Shown piece after piece: positions 53,943 to 62,158 of a DNA stretch of 64,000 nucleotides. The notes under the pieces were generated by a model that was given only the letters and a program-made list of their open reading frames with translations, did not search any database and was not told the origin of the DNA. The DNA is from Methylocystis sp. SC2 (GTDB taxonomy: Bacteria > Pseudomonadota > Alphaproteobacteria > Rhizobiales > Beijerinckiaceae): positions 3,008,501 to 3,072,500 of the forward strand of contig NC_018485.1 of the NCBI RefSeq assembly GCF_000304315.1, given 5' to 3'. Each line of letters opens with the position of its first letter. Within the stretch, counting starts at the first letter, position 1. The position numbers and the translations under genes are program-made.

Positions 53943-54290
53943 ACGCCCGAGGCAGAGCGATCGGGGAAGGGCTTTCTCATCCTGAGGAGCGTGCGCAGCA
54001 CGCGTCTCGAAGGACGAGGGAGCCCGTTTTCGCATATTTTTCCTCACCCTCGTCCTTCGAGACGCCGCCGTCGATCTCGGGCCTGCCCGAGATCGACATT
54101 AAATTCGCAAGTCTGGTAAACCCGACTTGCGGCGGCTCCTCACGATGAGGGTGAGGAAGACAATCCTTCGCCTGATTCCACTGGCGCCCGAGGCGTTTCG
54201 GCTTGATCGCCGGGGCGAAATAGGGCATAGGCGGGGCCAACGAAGCGCTGGGCGTATCCCGGCCAGTTCACTATTGCCGGGGTGAGATCG
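53943..54290. repeat. Spacer with inverted family A repeats
   Basis: Family A copies at 53975-54020 (CTCATCCTGAGGAGCGTGCG...) and 54042-54156 (inverse orientation, CTCGTCCTTCGAGACG...). The second copy is split by an internal element containing a perfect 13-bp palindrome with a 2-nt loop at 54070-54097 and a CGCAAGTC/GACTTGCG stem. After 54160 the spacer leads to rpmJ with no further feature. Confidence 0.65.
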
Positions 54291-54416
54291 ATGAAAGTCC
54301 GCAATTCCTTGAAATCTCTGCGTTCGCGCCATCGCGCCAACCAGATCGTGCGCCGCAAAGGCCGCGTCTACATCATCAACAAGGTGCAGCGGCGCTATAA
54401 GGCGCGCCAGGGCTGA
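54291..54416 (+). CDS. rpmJ: Ribosomal protein bL36, cysteine-free form
   Basis: The 41-residue large-subunit protein bL36. The product starts [20 protein letters not shown] and ends YKARQG. It is the zinc-independent form: the four zinc-binding residues of the 37-residue type are absent, as usual in alphaproteobacteria. GGGGTGAG precedes the ATG. A terminator with a T-run follows. It stands alone, away from the ribosomal-protein operons, which is typical for this form. Confidence 0.96.
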   Translation: MKVRNSLKSLRSRHRANQIVRRKGRVYIINKVQRRYKARQG

Positions 54417-54449
54417 GCGCCGCCACGCCTGTTGTCCAGACGCATGAAG

Positions 54450-54480
54450 AAGGGCCGGAGCGTCAGCTTGCGGCCCTTTT
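54450..54480 (+). terminator. Rho-independent terminator of rpmJ
   Basis: AAGGGCCG at 54450-54457 pairs with CGGCCCTT at 54471-54478 around a 13-nt loop and runs into TTTT. It begins 33 nt after the rpmJ stop. Confidence 0.8.
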
Positions 54481-54487
54481 GCATTTC

Positions 54488-54605
54488 TAGAGCGCTTCCC
54501 GATCACATGGAATCATGTGATCGATAGGGAATCGCTCAAAATCAAAACGTTGGAGCAGGTTCTCATCGAAAAGTCCGTCAACTTTTCGATGAGAACCTGC
54601 TCCAA
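54488..54605. repeat. Family E double-hairpin repeat
   Basis: Two stem-loops. The first (54490-54537) has outer arms GAGCG/CGCTC and an inner perfect 9-bp stem GATCACATG/CATGTGATC. The second is a perfect 25-bp inverted repeat, 54550-54574 with 54581-54605, around the loop CCGTCA. The form is like the AGAGCG...GAGCATGTTCTC repeats common in Hyphomicrobiales genomes. Confidence 0.75.
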
Positions 54606-54621
54606 GGGCCGCGCCGCCGCG

Positions 54622-55569
54622 TTAAACGCCGCCGTCTTCCGCAACGCCCATGAGGGCCAGCACATGCGCGTTGACGCTGCGGCTGAGAGCGTCGACGTCA
54701 TAGCCGCCTTCGAGCATTGAGACGATTCGGCCGCCGCAACGCCGGTCGGCGATATCCATCAGCCGTTTGGTCGCGTCGCCGAAGTCCGTCTCCCGGAGCC
54801 GCAGGCCGCCGAGCGGATCCCGCTCATGGGCGTCGAAGCCCGCCGATATCAGGATCAGATCGGGCGCGAAATCGCGCACCCGCGGCAGGATCCGGTCGGC
54901 GAGCGCTTCGCCGAAAGCGTCCCCCGTCGAGCCGGCGAGCAGCGGCGCATTGACGATGTTGTCATGGTCGCCCGTGTCATTGCGTCCGCCGGTGCCGGGA
55001 TAAAAGGGCGCCTGATGCGTGGAGCAGAACAGCACCTTGTCGTCGGACCAGAAAATCTCTTGCGTGCCATTGCCGTGATGGACGTCGAAATCGACGATCG
55101 CCACCCGTTCCGCCCCATGCGCCGCCAGGGCGTGGCGCGCGGCCACCGCGACATTGTTGACGAAGCAGAAGCCCATCGGATTGTGCACGCCGGCATGGTG
55201 TCCCGGCGGCCGGACGGCGACGAAGGCGTTGTCGGCCCGTCCCGACATCACCTCATCCACGGCGGCGACAGCGCCGCCGGCGGCGCGCCAAACCGCTTCG
55301 ATCGTCTTCGGACACATCAGCGTATCGCTGTCCAGCGCCGAATAGCCTTCGCGCGGCGCCGCGCGCTCGAGGGCCGTGAGATAGGCGCGCGGATGGACGC
55401 GCTCCAGGGATTCCGCTTGCGCTTCAGGCGCATTCATCCGGCTCAGGGACGCGAATCGCGCGTGCTCCAAGCCGCGCTGGATCGCCCGCAACCGCTCGGG
55501 GGCTTCAGGATGGCCGGGACCCATCTCATGAAGGAGCCCGCTTTCATGTGTGATGAGGAGGGTTTTCAA
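54622..55569 (-). CDS. Histone-deacetylase-family (acetylpolyamine-type) hydrolase
   Basis: A zinc-dependent deacetylase of the class II HDAC/acetylpolyamine amidohydrolase superfamily, about 315 residues. The active site is visible: RPPGHHAGVHNPMGFC (tandem His), DFDVHHGNGTQ (Asp and His ligands), SAGFDAHERDPLGG (Asp ligand) and a C-terminal LEGGYDVDAL (Tyr). The start is inferred as TTG (55569), giving the family N-terminus MKTLLITHESG; longer in-frame starts exist at 55647 and beyond but are unsupported by family length. The physiological substrate is unknown. Confidence 0.85.
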   Translation of the reverse strand: MKTLLITHESGLLHEMGPGHPEAPERLRAIQRGLEHARFASLSRMNAPEAQAESLERVHPRAYLTALERAAPREGYSALDSDTLMCPKTIEAVWRAAGGAVAAVDEVMSGRADNAFVAVRPPGHHAGVHNPMGFCFVNNVAVAARHALAAHGAERVAIVDFDVHHGNGTQEIFWSDDKVLFCSTHQAPFYPGTGGRNDTGDHDNIVNAPLLAGSTGDAFGEALADRILPRVRDFAPDLILISAGFDAHERDPLGGLRLRETDFGDATKRLMDIADRRCGGRIVSMLEGGYDVDALSRSVNAHVLALMGVAEDGGV

Positions 55570-55799
55570 TGCTGCGACGCAATCCGAGCGGGCGACGCTA
55601 CGCCAGTCAACGTCATGATTTTCCGCCTTCTCCGGCTTTCTGTCCATGGAAAAGAAATCGTAAAGCTCGAGGGCGGCGCGCCGGTCAGCGTGGCGCCGGC
55701 GCAACAGTAAGGGAATAATTCGGAAGACGTGATCCCAGCGCCAAAGTTCATGATAAGAAAATCGTAACAACTGTTTTGCGGCGGGAAGGAGTGCCCGAA

Positions 55800-56411
55800 A
55801 TGAGTTTCAGATATGTGACGGCGGCGTCAGCGCTTCTTGCTGTCTTTTTGGCTGGCTGCAACGGGGGGACGCCTCTTCCCGATCCGAGGCTTAACGGCCG
55901 CGACGCCGAATTCATGGCGCTCGCGCCTAAAGCTGGGGTCAGTTCGCAATACGAACGCTACCTCGTCGACTATAAGACGAACGAGCCCGTCGGTTCGATC
56001 ATCGTCGATAACCGCTCGAAGTTCCTCTACTATGTCATGCCGGGCGGCAAGGCCGTGCGCTACGGCGTCGCCACCGGACAGGACGCCATGGCCTTCACCG
56101 GCCGGGCCTATGTCGGCGGCATGCAGGAATGGCCGCGGTGGATCCCGCCAAAGGACATGCTCGAGCGCTGGCCGCATCTGCAGCCGACCGCGGACGCCGG
56201 CGGTCTGCCAGGCGGTCCCGACAATCCGCTCGGCTCGCGGGCGCTCTACCTCTATCAGAACGGCAAGGATACGCTCTATCGTATCCACGGCACCAATGAG
56301 CCGGACAAGATCGGACAAGCGGTGTCCTCGGGCTGCATTCGCATGCGCGACATCGACGCGATCGATCTCTACAACCGCGTGAAGGTCGGCACGAAAGTCG
56401 TCGTGCTCTAA
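55800..56411 (+). CDS. Lipoprotein L,D-transpeptidase (ErfK/YbiS type)
   Basis: A 203-residue YkuD-domain protein. A lipoprotein signal ends in LLAVFLAGC, placing it in an envelope membrane. The catalytic motif IHGTNEPDKIGQAVSSGCIR has His163 and Cys179. The segment SIIVDNRSKFLYYVMPGGKAVRY is the domain's opening strand pair. It could crosslink peptidoglycan or attach outer-membrane proteins to it. The ATG has GGAAGGAG upstream. A strong terminator follows. It is the second L,D-transpeptidase in the window. Confidence 0.93.
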   Translation: MSFRYVTAASALLAVFLAGCNGGTPLPDPRLNGRDAEFMALAPKAGVSSQYERYLVDYKTNEPVGSIIVDNRSKFLYYVMPGGKAVRYGVATGQDAMAFTGRAYVGGMQEWPRWIPPKDMLERWPHLQPTADAGGLPGGPDNPLGSRALYLYQNGKDTLYRIHGTNEPDKIGQAVSSGCIRMRDIDAIDLYNRVKVGTKVVVL

Positions 56412-56440
56412 GCCTCTCGCCACACTTCGTTAAGCTTCCT

Positions 56441-56479
56441 GCGACGCCCTCCGCCCAGCGCGAGGGCGTCGTCTTTTTG
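56441..56479 (+). terminator. Rho-independent terminator after the L,D-transpeptidase gene
   Basis: A perfect 10-bp stem (56442-56451 with 56462-56471, arm CGACGCCCTC), a 10-nt loop, then TCTTTTTG. It begins about 30 nt after the stop. Confidence 0.85.
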
Positions 56480-56638
56480 CCGTCAGACGGCTCGCCCGTC
56501 GCTCGGCCTGACCGCAGCCCGAGCGAAACCGGCCGTAGACCGGTCGCGCATGTGCGCCGTCGCACTGCGCCAGGGTCAAGCGGACCTTAATGTCGCGAAT
56601 GTTCGCAGGGTGCGGGCGACCAAAGTGGGGGATTGATT

Positions 56639-56782
56639 ATGCGTCCGACGACAAGCATGGGCTGCTTAGTCCTGGTGGTCTGCGTTCTCTTGCTGGAATT
56701 CGCCGGCGCGGGCGCTTACCTCGCGTCGTCCGCGCAAGCGAAACCCTCGGATCCTTGCTACGGCTACGCGATTTGCCAGTAA
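56639..56782 (+). CDS. Secreted micropeptide 1 with C-terminal CYGYAICQ
   Basis: A 47-residue product. MRPTTSMGCLVLVVCVLLLE is followed by a small-residue region and SAQA, a likely signal-peptidase site, leaving about 13 residues ending DPCYGYAICQ. GGGGGA lies about 6 nt before the ATG. The mature peptide has two cysteines five residues apart (C-x5-C), able to form a small disulfide loop. The next gene downstream encodes a second peptide with the same ending. It lies beyond the terminator of the upstream gene, so it needs its own promoter. Function unknown. Confidence 0.6.
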   Translation: MRPTTSMGCLVLVVCVLLLEFAGAGAYLASSAQAKPSDPCYGYAICQ

Positions 56783-56944
56783 AATTTTCGTTCGTTCCCG
56801 CGATGTGTGGAACGCGCGCCCGACATCTGCGTTTCTTTTCTGAAAGGCCGGCGCGCCCCAATCAACGCTCGAAAGAGCGGAGAGTCGGAGCGCCGCGCCT
56901 TTCAAGTTTTCATATGGAGCGAGAGGCGGAAGGCTGGGCCCGTC

Positions 56945-57076
56945 ATGCGCAATTTGGTTTTATATGTGTTGATGTTGTTCCTGTTCGCGGCAAGCGTTGC
57001 AAGCGCCACGACGATTCTCTCTCGGCCGTCGCCCAGCGACGACGATTTCTGCTTTGGATACGCGATCTGCGAATAG
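56945..57076 (+). CDS. Secreted micropeptide 2 with C-terminal CFGYAICE
   Basis: A 43-residue product. MRNLVLYVLMLFLFAASVAS is a compact signal peptide with likely cleavage after ASVASA, leaving about 22 residues (TTILSRPSPSDDDFCFGYAI and CE). The ending CFGYAICE parallels CYGYAICQ of the peptide 160 nt upstream, while the rest of the mature parts differ. This suggests tandem paralogues in which only the cysteine loop is conserved. Its stop codon abuts the stop of the convergent gene at 57077. Function unknown. Confidence 0.6.
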   Translation: MRNLVLYVLMLFLFAASVASATTILSRPSPSDDDFCFGYAICE

Positions 57077-57643
57077 TCACGCCGAAAGTTTCTGACGCGC
57101 GCGTTCACGCAAGCGCGCGACGCCGCGCGTCAGCGAGCCGGCGTCAACGCCGATAAGCGCTTCTATTCGCCTGCACATTGCGTCGGCGGTCTGACGGATG
57201 CGCTGTTTGAACGGCGCGACCAGTCGGGCCGCCCAGGCGCGAATCGCGATGACGACCGAATAGATCTGACGGAAGCGGTCGAGCTGCATCAGCTTGTCCC
57301 GGCAGATGTCGAAAAGAAACGACATGACGCCGAGCGCCAGCGTTTTGGCGAGAAGGATCGCCAAAAGCCCCGTGAACACATGTCCATGCGCGATTAACCC
57401 AAAAGCGATCAGCTTGGCCGGGAGAATCGCGAACGCTGGCGCGACAAATATCCCTAATGTTTTTAACGGCGTAAGCGTCGCAACGAAGTCCTTGAACCGC
57501 CGTTCGTAGCGTTCAAGCCCAAGCGCGCGTCCAAGAGCGTGCAGCCATTGGCTGAAATGATCCCACAGCCAGGTTTCGACCAGAAAGAGGAGGGCGAGCG
57601 TGAACCAGAACGCGTCCTTCAGACGCTGTTTCCAATTTTCCAT
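57077..57643 (-). CDS. Membrane protein of unknown function, 188 residues
   Basis: The protein has an N-terminal hydrophobic helix (FWFTLALLFLVETWLWDHF), then a central hairpin of two helices (TLGIFVAPAFAILPAKLIAF and VFTGLLAILLAKTLALGVMS), and a long basic helical C-terminus rich in Arg and Lys. The start at 57643 follows GAGGAAG; an ATG-like codon five positions upstream lacks a site. I recognise no family. It is probably an inner-membrane protein with a cytosolic basic tail. Confidence 0.65.
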   Translation of the reverse strand: MENWKQRLKDAFWFTLALLFLVETWLWDHFSQWLHALGRALGLERYERRFKDFVATLTPLKTLGIFVAPAFAILPAKLIAFGLIAHGHVFTGLLAILLAKTLALGVMSFLFDICRDKLMQLDRFRQIYSVVIAIRAWAARLVAPFKQRIRQTADAMCRRIEALIGVDAGSLTRGVARLRERARQKLSA

Positions 57644-57710
57644 ACGTCTTCCTCTCACAGGCGGCGGGTGCGAAGCTCAAGCCCCGGCAATCGCGCGGGG
57701 CCGACACGGC

Positions 57711-59135
57711 TCAAATGTGGATGGCGCGTTTGGCGACGGCGAAGGCCGCCTCGCGCATCGCCTCGGAGAGCGTCGGATGGGCGTGGCAGGTGCGCGCGAG
57801 ATCTTCCGCCGAGCCGGAAAATTCCATCAACACCGCAGCTTCAGCGATCAATTCGCCGGCCGCGGCGCCAAGAATATGGACGCCGACCACCCGGTCGGTC
57901 GCGGCGTCGGCGATGATCTTCACGAAGCCGTCGGTCGCGCGCATCGCGCGCGCGCGGCCATTGGCGGTAAAGGGAAATTTGCCGATCGCAACCTCGATCC
58001 CGCGGGATTTGGCCTCTTCCTCGGTCATGCCGACCGCGGCGACCTCCGGCATCGTATAGACGACGCTCGGAATGACGCCGTAATTCACATGCCCCGCCTG
58101 TCCGGCGAGGATTTCGGCGACGGCGATGCCTTCGTCCTCCGCCTTATGGGCGAGCATCGGTCCGCGCACGACGTCGCCGATCGCGTAGACTCCCGGAACA
58201 TTGGTCGCGAAGCCTTCGTCGATGACGATGCGCCCGCGCTCCAGGGCGACGCCGGCGCCCTCTAATCCGAGGCCCTGCGTGAACGGAATGCGGCCCGTCG
58301 CGATGAGCACGGCGTCGGCCTCGATCGTGTCGGACGTCGCGCCGTCGACCGACGAATAGGAGACGACGGCGCGCTCGGCCTTGCCGGCTCCCTCGCGCCG
58401 CACGCCTGTCACCTTGGAGGCGAGGCGGAACGCGAAGCCCTGTTTTTCGAGGATCTTCTGGAAGCGCGCGGCGATCTCGAGATCGAAGCCCGGTAGAATG
58501 CGCTCGAGATATTCGATCGCAATCACTTCCGTCCCGAGCCGGCGCCAGACCGATCCAAGCTCGAGTCCGATGACGCCCGCGCCGACGACGGCCAGCCGCT
58601 TCGGCGTCTTCGCCAAGGCCAAGGCGCCGGTCGACGAAAGGATCAGCTTTTCGTCGACCGGAATCTGCGCGCCGGCGGCGTCGCGCAGCGGCGCGACGGC
58701 GGAGCCGGTGGCGAGGACAATGTTTTTCGTTTCCAGCGTCTGAACGGCGCCTTCCGCCCCGACGACCTCGACCCGCCCGACGCCCTTCAGCCGGCCGACG
58801 CCGCGAAACGACTCGATCTTGTGCTTTCGAAACAGGAAGGCGACGCCATTGACGTTCGCGCCGACGGTGTCGTCCTTGTGCTTCATCATCGCCGCAAGAT
58901 CGAGACGCGGCGGATCGACCATGACGCCGAGCGGCGCCAATCCATGCGCCGCCTCCGCGAACATATGCGACGCGTGAAGCAGCGCCTTCGACGGAATGCA
59001 GCCGACATTGAGGCATGTGCCGCCGAATGTCGGGTCCTTCTCGACGACGGCCGTCTTCAATCCAAGTTGCGCCGCGCGGATCGCGCAAACGTAACCGCCT
59101 GGACCGGATCCGATCACGATGAGATCGTAGGTCAT
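57711..59135 (-). CDS. lpd: Dihydrolipoyl dehydrogenase (E3)
   Basis: The FAD enzyme that reoxidises lipoyl groups of 2-oxoacid dehydrogenase complexes or the glycine cleavage system. The 474-residue protein has the N-terminal FAD fold (LIVIGSGPGGYVCAIRAAQL), the redox disulfide GGTCLNVGCIPSK (Cys41/Cys46), the NAD fold (VVGAGVIGLELGSVW), the second FAD site (GVYAIGDVVRGPMLAHKAE), and the C-terminal active-site HAHPTLSE (His453/Glu458). No E1 or E2 gene is adjacent in the window. Confidence 0.97.
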   Translation of the reverse strand: MTYDLIVIGSGPGGYVCAIRAAQLGLKTAVVEKDPTFGGTCLNVGCIPSKALLHASHMFAEAAHGLAPLGVMVDPPRLDLAAMMKHKDDTVGANVNGVAFLFRKHKIESFRGVGRLKGVGRVEVVGAEGAVQTLETKNIVLATGSAVAPLRDAAGAQIPVDEKLILSSTGALALAKTPKRLAVVGAGVIGLELGSVWRRLGTEVIAIEYLERILPGFDLEIAARFQKILEKQGFAFRLASKVTGVRREGAGKAERAVVSYSSVDGATSDTIEADAVLIATGRIPFTQGLGLEGAGVALERGRIVIDEGFATNVPGVYAIGDVVRGPMLAHKAEDEGIAVAEILAGQAGHVNYGVIPSVVYTMPEVAAVGMTEEEAKSRGIEVAIGKFPFTANGRARAMRATDGFVKIIADAATDRVVGVHILGAAAGELIAEAAVLMEFSGSAEDLARTCHAHPTLSEAMREAAFAVAKRAIHI

Positions 59136-59229
59136 GTCATCCGCAATTCAAAAATGGCGACGCTTCCAAGACGCGCTTCTCAGATAAACGCATCCGCGAT
59201 GAACTTTGGCTAAACGCGCCTCTCGGAAA

Positions 59230-59658
59230 TCAGGCGGCGGCCCAGACGTAGATGAGCGTCGCGACCAGGCCGAGCGCGGTTTGACCCAGCTCCAGACGCC
59301 CCCAAAGGTCGATGACCTTGCGCGCCTCATGCGCCGCGTCGGCCTGGATCAGCGCCAGGATGCGGTTGTTGAGCGGCACGATGGCCAGATAGGTGTAGGG
59401 CCAGCTCGCGATGGCGAGCAGCGCGCCGAATAGCCATCTGACGTCATCGAGTTCGCGATAGGCGATGAAGCCGAAGAGGGCGGCAAGCGCGGCGAAACTT
59501 GCGAGCACGATGAAGCCGCGGTGATCGGAGGGCTCCCACTCCTTGATCAGCGCGTCGTCAGTAAGCGCAAGCCGCGCCGGCTGTTCGACATAGTTGACGT
59601 AGAGCGAAGCGCCGGTGAAAGCGCCAGCCGTCGCGAGCGCAAGCGAACCAATAATCAT
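59230..59658 (-). CDS. DUF1772 membrane protein
   Basis: A 142-residue DUF1772 protein with four transmembrane helices: IIGSLALATAGAFTGASLYV, GFIVLASFAALAALFGFIAY, a third near WLFGALLAIASWPYTYL, and the last near LGLVATLIYVW. The conserved EQPARL after TM1 and PLNNRIL after TM3 are typical. The ATG at 59658 has AAAGGACG upstream. Sequence upstream (59669-59733) resembles a degraded family C repeat. Function of the family unknown. Confidence 0.82.
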   Translation of the reverse strand: MIIGSLALATAGAFTGASLYVNYVEQPARLALTDDALIKEWEPSDHRGFIVLASFAALAALFGFIAYRELDDVRWLFGALLAIASWPYTYLAIVPLNNRILALIQADAAHEARKVIDLWGRLELGQTALGLVATLIYVWAAA

Positions 59659-59739
59659 TGAAGCGTCCTTTGGCGGTCGGCGCATCATTCGGCGTTCCTG
59701 GCGAATCGACCCCGACCGCCGACCCGCCGCCGTCATTCT

Positions 59740-60804
59740 TTAAGCTGACTCGATCGCTTCCTCGTCGCAGACGACGCGGGAGTTGCTCTCGGCTTCAGCG
59801 GCGACGTCGATTTTCACCGCCTTCACCGCATCCTGCTCTTTTCGGCGATCGGTGAAATGGTCGAAGAACACCCTCATGGCGCGATCGACGCCATAAGGAT
59901 TGATGCGTCGCGTATCTTCCCGATAGAACATCGGCACGTTCGGAGAAACCGTGGCGAGATCATAGGACGGGAGATAGGCGATGTTCGGCCTTGCCCGGAC
60001 CACCTCGTCGGCAGCGGCGCGCAAAATCGCCTTCACGGCGCAGTTCGATTCGATGACGTGCCGATCTTCGTAGGTCGCGATAATGCCGACAGGCGACACG
60101 CTCAGCACGATGCGAACCTTGGGATTGACCTCGCGAATGAGGTCGACGGCGGCCATGAAGTCGCGCACGACTTCGCTGACCGTCATATTGTAGAACTCGT
60201 AGACGCCCGGATCCCAGGTTCCGCCGGCGACGCCCGGCGCAAGCTGCAGGATCGCGCCATCCGGCTTGTGGCGCCAGGTCTCGGTGTGGCCGAATGTGAA
60301 GACGAAGACGTCCATCGTCTCGAGCATGTGGCGGACCGCGGCGAGATGCCGCGCGCGATCGGCGCGCATCTCGTCGACAGTGGCGTATCCGTCCGGTTCG
60401 ATGCGCGGCCGGAACGGATCGACGACGCGGCCGTCTTCCGGACGGTTCCAGAAATCGAGTTGCGGCGTGAAGCGTCCATAGGCGCGCTGGATCAATTGCA
60501 GCAGCTGCGCGGTCGTGTAGAGATTGCCGTAGCGGCAGGAATACATCGAGTAGTTGCGGCGCAGCGCTTCATCGGCGGACATGCCGGCCGGCGGCTGCTC
60601 GGCGAGATAATAATGGAATCCGCTCGCCTGCAGGCGCATCGCGATCTCCTGCGCGAAGCAGCTGCCGCCTGTGGCGACCTTGTCCTGCGGCGAAATCTTG
60701 AACGGCGTGCGAATGATCGGATCGAGCGCGAAGGGCGGCAGCGAGGTCACCGCCTTGCGCCAAAAGCGATGGTCGGGTAGGGAGCTATAGGGGTTCTCCG
60801 CCAT
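59740..60804 (-). CDS. GSCFA-domain protein
   Basis: A 354-residue protein of the GSCFA family, related to SGNH hydrolases. The name-giving motif is VATGGSCFAQEIA (Ser48-Cys49). Further family pieces are FTFGHTETW and IVLSVSPVG, which hold candidate catalytic positions. No signal peptide is visible, so it is probably cytosolic. Such proteins occur with surface-polysaccharide genes and may acylate or deacylate sugars; this is inference. The ATG at 60804 follows AAAGGAG. It is divergent from a WcbI-family gene. Confidence 0.85.
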   Translation of the reverse strand: MAENPYSSLPDHRFWRKAVTSLPPFALDPIIRTPFKISPQDKVATGGSCFAQEIAMRLQASGFHYYLAEQPPAGMSADEALRRNYSMYSCRYGNLYTTAQLLQLIQRAYGRFTPQLDFWNRPEDGRVVDPFRPRIEPDGYATVDEMRADRARHLAAVRHMLETMDVFVFTFGHTETWRHKPDGAILQLAPGVAGGTWDPGVYEFYNMTVSEVVRDFMAAVDLIREVNPKVRIVLSVSPVGIIATYEDRHVIESNCAVKAILRAAADEVVRARPNIAYLPSYDLATVSPNVPMFYREDTRRINPYGVDRAMRVFFDHFTDRRKEQDAVKAVKIDVAAEAESNSRVVCDEEAIESA

Positions 60805-60954
60805 GGTCGCACTCCTTTCTGATCCGCCCGATGGTCGCGGATCGAGATTTTCCCGCGTCGTTCGCGAGCCGCCTTCTGGCGTCGCAACATAGACGGCGCC
60901 CGCCCGCTTGTCACCCGGCGGCGCCGCTGAGAACGCCCGCGCCGTCGCCAATTC

Positions 60955-62016
60955 ATGAAAGACCGCATGTTAACGCAGGTTGACAGACAGATTCTAAAAT
61001 CCTGGCGTCAATACGCCATCGAGCCGAGGATCGCGAAATTCACCGGCCGCATCATGCGCAACACCGGGCCGCGGATCGCCATCATCGGCAACTGCCAGAG
61101 TTTCGGCGTCGCCTATGCGATGAAAGTGCTCGATCCGAGCGCGACGGTCGATCATTTCTCGATGATCGCCCGCGCCCGCTCGACGATGGGCCTCTTCGTC
61201 AAGACGCTGGAGACGTACGATTACGTCTTCTCGCATGACTTTCTTGACGGCCATGTGCGCGGCGGCGGATCGGAGGAACTACGCCAGCGTCTGCCGAAAA
61301 CGATCATGTTTCCCGCGATCACCTTCGCGGCCTTCCATCCCGATCTCGTCTATATTCACGATCTGTCGCGCATGCATGGTTTCGTTTGCGGGCCGATCGG
61401 TCCCTACCATTCGGCGATCGCGCTTTTCGCCTATCGGAAGGGCCTGTCGATCGAGATGGCGAACGCGCTCTTTAACGAGAACGTCTTTGACGCGCTCGGC
61501 TATTTCGACATGTGGAACGACGCGTCGCGCGAATTGCTCGATGCGACGCGCGACAGATATGGACTAGACCTTTCGGCCGAGCTGATGAACTGGTCGCGCC
61601 GGGGCGTCTTCATGTACAGCACCGTGCATCCGATGAGCTTCGTGCTGTTCGATCTCTCCAAGAAGCTTTTCGAGAGGGTCTCACTCAAGCCGCGCGCGGT
61701 GAATTTCAACTATTACGCCATCCATGACCTCGCGCGCAGCGAGATCTTCCCGATCTATCCGCCGATCGCCAAGCGTTACGGGGCGCAGGGCGGCTACATG
61801 TTCAAGCTGCAGAACCACCATATCTCGACGACCGTCGGCGACTTCCTGACGCTGCCGCAGTACATCGCGTCCTGCTACAATATCTACGGCAAGCACGATC
61901 CGTCGCAGCTCAGCAATCCGCGCGTCGACGCCTGGCTCGCCGACGAGGCGACAAGCGGATTCCTGATGAGATTGGCGCGGGAGAATTTCGTCGCGGGCCT
62001 CGCGCCGACCCTGTGA
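60955..62016 (+). CDS. WcbI-family polysaccharide biosynthesis protein
   Basis: A 353-residue protein with the WcbI opening motif RIAIIGNCQSFGVAYAM (GNCQ at 45-48), VFSHDFLDG, and a C-terminal helical region. WcbI from Burkholderia capsule clusters has an SGNH-like fold that binds coenzyme A and is thought to act in capsule acetylation. An ATG four codons in (60967) is an alternative start; neither has a strong ribosome-binding site. Its divergent partner is the GSCFA gene. Confidence 0.8.
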   Translation: MKDRMLTQVDRQILKSWRQYAIEPRIAKFTGRIMRNTGPRIAIIGNCQSFGVAYAMKVLDPSATVDHFSMIARARSTMGLFVKTLETYDYVFSHDFLDGHVRGGGSEELRQRLPKTIMFPAITFAAFHPDLVYIHDLSRMHGFVCGPIGPYHSAIALFAYRKGLSIEMANALFNENVFDALGYFDMWNDASRELLDATRDRYGLDLSAELMNWSRRGVFMYSTVHPMSFVLFDLSKKLFERVSLKPRAVNFNYYAIHDLARSEIFPIYPPIAKRYGAQGGYMFKLQNHHISTTVGDFLTLPQYIASCYNIYGKHDPSQLSNPRVDAWLADEATSGFLMRLARENFVAGLAPTL

Positions 62017-62025
62017 GCTGCTTGC

Positions 62026-62132
62026 GTCATTCCCAACGCGCGCAACGCGCGCGATCGGGAATACAGAGCAAGATCAGCCTTCGTGGATCGATTCTGGATT
62101 CCCGGTCAGGCCTTCGGCCTGCCGGGAATGAC
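62026..62132. repeat. Family B repeat
   Basis: The second copy of the composite palindrome at 36817-36920, bounded by GTCATTCCC and GGGAATGAC, with the inner motif GATTCCCGGTCAGGCCTTCG. It lies between the convergent WcbI and methyltransferase genes. Confidence 0.7.
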
Positions 62133-62158
62133 AAGCTCCATGCGCGCGGATAACCGCG

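Noticed and set aside
52146..54047. A 633-codon open frame antisense to the TonB receptor
   Set aside because: Same reason: it mirrors the receptor gene and then runs through repeat sequence; no start site or homology signal.
56639..57076. Micropeptides as methanobactin or lanthipeptide precursors
   Set aside because: They carry Sec-type signal peptides rather than a modification leader, lack the methanobactin core pattern, and no modification enzyme is adjacent.
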